This document shows, in pieces, positions 4,236 to 7,340 of a stretch of DNA of 7,340 bases. This stretch comes from an uncultured Eubacteriales bacterium. GTDB taxonomy: Bacteria > Bacillota > Clostridia > Oscillospirales > QAKW01. How positions within the stretch are numbered: the stretch's first letter is position 1; the number at the start of each line of letters is the position of its first letter. The stretch lies in assembly GCA_934378025.1 (NCBI GenBank), contig CAKRPM010000064.1, forward strand, positions 1-7,340, written 5' to 3'. The position numbers and the translations under genes were made by a program. The notes beneath the pieces are model-generated. The model worked only from the letters and a program-made list of their open reading frames with translations. It had not been told where the DNA came from and did no database searches.

Positions 4236-6077
4236 TTATTTATTATTCTCGTCAACATCTTTGAAATCAGCGTCATATACGCCGTCGGCGTTGCCGCCGG
4301 CCGCCTGCTCGGCTGCCGCTTGTGCCGCCGCTTGCTGTTCGGGGGTTGCTTGCTGATAAATTTTGGAAGACAAATCATACAGTTTCTTTTGCAGGGCTTC
4401 GCTGGCCGCTTTAATCGCGTCGGTATCCGTTCCCTTGAGTGCCTCTTTTACCTTGTCGATTTCCGCCTGAACGCCCGCTTTGTCAGCCTCGTCCAGCTTG
4501 TCGCCGGCATCTTTAAGGGTCTTTTCGCACTGATATACCATCTGATCGGCGTTATTGCGTACTTCGATGCCCTCTTTTTTCTTCTTATCTTCGCTGGCAA
4601 AATTCTCCGCCTCTTTGACGGCTCTCTCAATATCCTCTTTGGACATGTTGGTCGAGGAGGTAATGGTAATATGCTGCTCCTTGCCGGTACCCATATCCTT
4701 AGCGGAAACATTTACAATGCCGTTGGCGTCGATATCAAAGGTGACCTCAATTTGCGGTACACCGCGGGGGGCAGGCGCAATGCCGTCCAAATGGAAACGG
4801 CCGAGCGTTTTGTTATCCGCCGCCATTTCGCGTTCGCCTTGCAGCACATGAATTTCAACACTGGGCTGATTGTCGGCCGCCGTGGAGAAAATCTGACTCT
4901 TTTTGGCAGGAATGGTGGTGTTGCGATCAATCAATTTGGTAAACACACCGCCCAAGGTTTCAAGACCCAGGGACAGCGGCGTAACATCCAGCAGCAACAA
5001 TCCCTTAACGTCGCCGCCCAGAACGCCGGCTTGAATGGCGGCACCTGCCGCAACACACTCGTCGGGGTTGATGCCTTTGTGCGCTTCCTGACCCATATAT
5101 TTGCTGATGGCTTCCGCAACCGCGGGGATACGCGTAGAACCGCCGACCAGCAATACCTTATGAATATCGCTGTTTTGCAGACCTGCGTCCTTCATGGCGT
5201 TGCGAACCGGCTCCATAGTGGCTTCCACCAGATCCGCGGTCAATTCGTTGAATTTGGCGCGGGAAAGCGTCATATCAAGATGCAGCGGTCCTTGTGCATT
5301 CGCTGTGATAAAGGGCAGATTGATCTGCGTGCTCATCACACCGGACAATTCAATCTTTGCTTTTTCCGCCGCTTCCTTCAGACGTTGATAGGCCATGCTG
5401 TCGCTCTTTAAGTCAATGCCGTTGGCCTTTTTAAACTCGTCGTTCATCCAATTGATGATACGATCGTCAAAGTCATCGCCGCCCAAATGGGTGTTACCGT
5501 TGGTGGCCAATACTTCGCAAACGCCGTCGCCGATTTCCAGAATGGAAACATCGAACGTACCGCCGCCCAGATCGTATACCATAATTTTCTGCTCGTTTTC
5601 TTTATCCATGCCGTAGGCCAGCGCTGCCGCCGTCGGCTCGTTGATAATTCTTTTAACCTCCAGACCCGCGATTTTGCCCGCGTCCTTGGTGGCTTGACGC
5701 TGTGCGTCGGAAAAATAGGCCGGAACGGTAATGACCGCTTCACTGACCGGTTCGCCCAAAAAGGCCTCTGCGTCCGCCTTCAGCTTTTGCAGGATAAAGG
5801 CGCTGATTTCCTCGGGAGAATACTTTTTGCCGTCAATTTCAACTCTTTTGGCACTGCCCATATCTCTTTTAATGGAAATGATGGTGCGGTCGGGATTGGT
5901 GATAGCCTGACGTTTGGCCACCTGACCGACCATTCTTTCACCGTTTTTGGCAAAGGCCACCACGCTCGGCGTGGTTCTGCCGCCCTCGCTGTTGGGGATT
6001 ACGGTCGGCTCGCCGCCTTCCATAACCGCTACACATGAATTGGTTGTACCGAGATCGATACCGATAATCTTAGACAT
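4236..6077 (-). CDS. dnaK: chaperone protein DnaK (Hsp70)
   Basis: DnaK is the ATP-driven cytoplasmic chaperone that binds and releases hydrophobic peptide segments, working with DnaJ and GrpE. The protein has 613 residues, a length typical of Gram-positive DnaK. The ATPase domain shows DLGTTNS (8-14), [10 protein letters not shown] (118-127), [10 protein letters not shown] (169-178) and VGGSTRIP (311-318). The interdomain linker [16 protein letters not shown] ends near 374. The substrate-binding domain follows, then a helical lid, an Ala/Gln-rich segment (577-594) and the conserved tail DADFKDVDE (602-610). GGAGGAA lies eight bases before the ATG, a strong ribosome binding site that fits high expression. 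It lies 29 bases after grpE. No truncation or frameshift is seen. Confidence 0.98.
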   Translation of the reverse strand: MSKIIGIDLGTTNSCVAVMEGGEPTVIPNSEGGRTTPSVVAFAKNGERMVGQVAKRQAITNPDRTIISIKRDMGSAKRVEIDGKKYSPEEISAFILQKLKADAEAFLGEPVSEAVITVPAYFSDAQRQATKDAGKIAGLEVKRIINEPTAAALAYGMDKENEQKIMVYDLGGGTFDVSILEIGDGVCEVLATNGNTHLGGDDFDDRIINWMNDEFKKANGIDLKSDSMAYQRLKEAAEKAKIELSGVMSTQINLPFITANAQGPLHLDMTLSRAKFNELTADLVEATMEPVRNAMKDAGLQNSDIHKVLLVGGSTRIPAVAEAISKYMGQEAHKGINPDECVAAGAAIQAGVLGGDVKGLLLLDVTPLSLGLETLGGVFTKLIDRNTTIPAKKSQIFSTAADNQPSVEIHVLQGEREMAADNKTLGRFHLDGIAPAPRGVPQIEVTFDIDANGIVNVSAKDMGTGKEQHITITSSTNMSKEDIERAVKEAENFASEDKKKKEGIEVRNNADQMVYQCEKTLKDAGDKLDEADKAGVQAEIDKVKEALKGTDTDAIKAASEALQKKLYDLSSKIYQQATPEQQAAAQAAAEQAAGGNADGVYDADFKDVDENNK

Positions 6078-6106
6078 AATCTATTCCTCCAATACTTTTG
6101 ATCTTT

Positions 6107-6622
6107 TTAGTTTGCCACCTTAACGGTCGCATGACGAATAACAGTTTCGTCTTTATAAATATACCCTTTTTGCAGCACCTGTGCGATGCTGTTTTCGGGT
6201 AGATTTTCGTCCTCAATATGCATCACTGCCGCATGTCGGTTGGGATCAAACGGTTCGCCGTCCTCACCGAACGCCGTAACGCCCAGTCCCTCCAGCGTTT
6301 GCTGCATTTGTTTTACGATCATTAAAACGCCCTCTTTTAAAGCGCTTTCCTCTTCCGCGGCAGCCACCGCCCGTTCCAAATTGTCCATGACCGGCAAAAA
6401 CGCCTTAACGCCCGTGGTCACCCCGTCGGCATACATGCCGTCTTTTTCCTTTTGGGTGCGCTTGCGGTAATTGTCATACTCCGCCAACGTGCGCAGCAAC
6501 TTGTCGTTTGCCTCGTCCAGTTTTTTTTGCATTTCCTCTTTGAGCTTGCCGCTCTTCGGTTTTTTCGGCTTTTCCTCTTTTACGGGAGGCTTGGCCTGTT
6601 CCGTTTTCTTTTCTTCTTCCAT
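6107..6622 (-). CDS. grpE: GrpE, nucleotide exchange factor for DnaK
   Basis: GrpE is a dimer that releases ADP from DnaK and so resets the chaperone cycle. The protein has 171 residues, slightly short for the family, mainly through a short Lys/Glu/Pro-rich disordered N-terminus (1-30). The long dimerising helix (about 28-85) contains AEYDNYRKRTQKE (47-59) and PVMDNLERA (77-85). The DnaK-contacting beta domain contains FDPNRHAAV (125-133) and QKGY (151-154), and the end VIRHATVKV is typical. AGGGAGGT, seven bases before the ATG, overlaps the hrcA stop codon. The intergenic gap is only 12 bases, so translation is probably coupled to hrcA. Confidence 0.96.
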   Translation of the reverse strand: MEEEKKTEQAKPPVKEEKPKKPKSGKLKEEMQKKLDEANDKLLRTLAEYDNYRKRTQKEKDGMYADGVTTGVKAFLPVMDNLERAVAAAEEESALKEGVLMIVKQMQQTLEGLGVTAFGEDGEPFDPNRHAAVMHIEDENLPENSIAQVLQKGYIYKDETVIRHATVKVAN

Positions 6623-6634
6623 TGTAAAACCTCC

Positions 6635-7340
6635 CTATAAATAATGGTTTTTCAAAAACTTTTCAATACAGCGGGCAAAATATTCCACCTGGCTGGCGCC
6701 CTTGCCGTAATCCATCCGCTTGGGACCGAAAATGGACAGCGCGCCGAACCCGCCGTCGTCATCGCCGTACTTGCGCATCACAAGGCTCATATCCTGCAAG
6801 CTTTCATCGCCGACCTGACGGCCGATGTCGCTGCCGATTTTGATGTTCACGCCCTCTTTATCTTCCCCGCCGGTCAGCACCGCATACAGCGCATCCTTTT
6901 TATTTAGGAAAGAAATTACGTTTTGTGCCTTATGAATTTCGTAAAACTCGGGATAGGAAAGCATTTTGCTCTCCCCGCTGACGATTACGCGCGGCTTGTT
7001 GATACTTTCCACCACGTTTTTGACGATGCCCACCAAAAACTCCCAGTTTTTCTGCTGTTCGGACAAAATCTTTTCCAAATCGGAAAAATCCTCGTCCTCC
7101 AGGCTGGCGAAGCTCGCCTCGTCCAGGTATTTCCCCAGCGTTTGATTGAGCGCCTTGATATCCTCGTCCGTGGCCAAAAAGTACAGTCGGCAAAAGCTGT
7201 TTTTGACCTTGCCGCTTTTGGTCACCACCAACAGATTGATCATGTCGTCCGAGGTTTTAATAACCTCCAGCTTCATAATCCGATCGTTTTGAGAATGGGG
7301 CACCACCGCAGCGCTGGTATAGCCGGTCACCGTGCTGAAC
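6635..7340 (-). CDS. hrcA: heat-inducible transcription repressor HrcA (partial, 5' end missing)
   Basis: The frame runs from the right edge to TAG 6635-6637 and gives about 235 C-terminal residues. The first visible residues, FSTVTGYTSAAVVPH, match the segment L-S-x-L-T-x-Y-T that follows the N-terminal winged-helix domain in HrcA. Further family signatures are VIVSGESKMLSYPEF and, near the end, FGALSIFGPKRMDYGKG. The DNA-binding domain itself is beyond the window. HrcA represses class I heat-shock genes by binding the CIRCE element and is kept active by GroEL in well-studied Firmicutes. It is the first visible gene of the operon and autoregulation is expected, but CIRCE would lie outside the window. 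The GTG at 7328-7330 is an internal codon, not a start. Confidence 0.95.
   Translation of the reverse strand, partial: FSTVTGYTSAAVVPHSQNDRIMKLEVIKTSDDMINLLVVTKSGKVKNSFCRLYFLATDEDIKALNQTLGKYLDEASFASLEDEDFSDLEKILSEQQKNWEFLVGIVKNVVESINKPRVIVSGESKMLSYPEFYEIHKAQNVISFLNKKDALYAVLTGGEDKEGVNIKIGSDIGRQVGDESLQDMSLVMRKYGDDDGGFGALSIFGPKRMDYGKGASQVEYFARCIEKFLKNHYL

Noticed and set aside
3163..4356. Plus-strand open frame of 397 codons antisense to dnaJ.
   Set aside because: Its translation is low-complexity Ala/Arg/Leu-rich sequence produced by the GC-rich third positions of dnaJ. It has no recognisable motif, and dnaJ is certain on the other strand.
4320..5411. Plus-strand open frame of 363 codons antisense to dnaK.
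   Set aside because: It lies wholly inside the highly conserved dnaK gene, has no ribosome binding site that I could see and matches no family.
7328..7330. GTG as the start of hrcA.
   Set aside because: The frame continues to the window edge with residues that match the interior of HrcA, and the DNA-binding domain is missing, so the gene simply runs off the window.
1..7340. CIRCE operator, CRISPR array, tRNA, rRNA, insertion sequence or transposase.
   Set aside because: Scanning by eye found no TTAGCACTC-N9-GAGTGCTAA element, no regularly spaced repeat array, no tRNA-like cloverleaf and no transposase-like frame.

Overview
The window looks like a chromosomal segment of a low-to-medium GC Gram-positive bacterium, probably a Clostridia-type Firmicute. 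The evidence is the gene order hrcA-grpE-dnaK-dnaJ, a short DnaK of 613 residues, strong GGAGG-type ribosome binding sites, sigma-A-like promoters and many U-tract hairpin terminators. The lineage is an inference from these traits; no rRNA or other marker gene is present.

Right half (3009-7340, minus strand): the class I heat-shock operon, transcribed right to left. It holds the 3' part of hrcA (start outside the window), then complete grpE, dnaK and dnaJ, with gaps of only 12, 29 and 17 bases. A strong terminator follows about 30 bases after dnaJ. HrcA is the repressor of this operon, DnaK/DnaJ/GrpE are the folding machine. The CIRCE operator expected upstream of hrcA lies beyond the right edge.

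Middle (2460-3008): about 550 bases without a convincing gene. They hold two copies of an intergenic repeat with a 38-base identical core, several near-perfect hairpins, and a good minus-strand promoter at 2862-2890 that fires into the repeat.

Left-centre (726-2517, minus strand): a gene for a membrane-anchored XRE-type regulator (N-terminal HTH, four predicted TM helices), followed by a degV-family fatty-acid-binding protein gene. The sequence TCTACAA-N2-CGTAGA occurs inside the XRE gene's promoter and again just after its stop codon. A degenerate copy sits about 60 bases upstream of the predicted degV start of transcription. Together these suggest a small regulon in which the membrane regulator controls itself and degV. 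This is the most interesting part of the window and is a hypothesis drawn from sequence pattern alone.

Left end (1-725): the last 31 codons of a plus-strand gene resembling the C-terminus of a thioredoxin-reductase-type flavoprotein, then about 630 bases without a convincing protein gene. That stretch carries a minus-strand promoter, tandem hairpins and a very strong minus-strand terminator, which together could define an orphan small RNA of about 270 nt. Two further hairpin terminators sit near degV.
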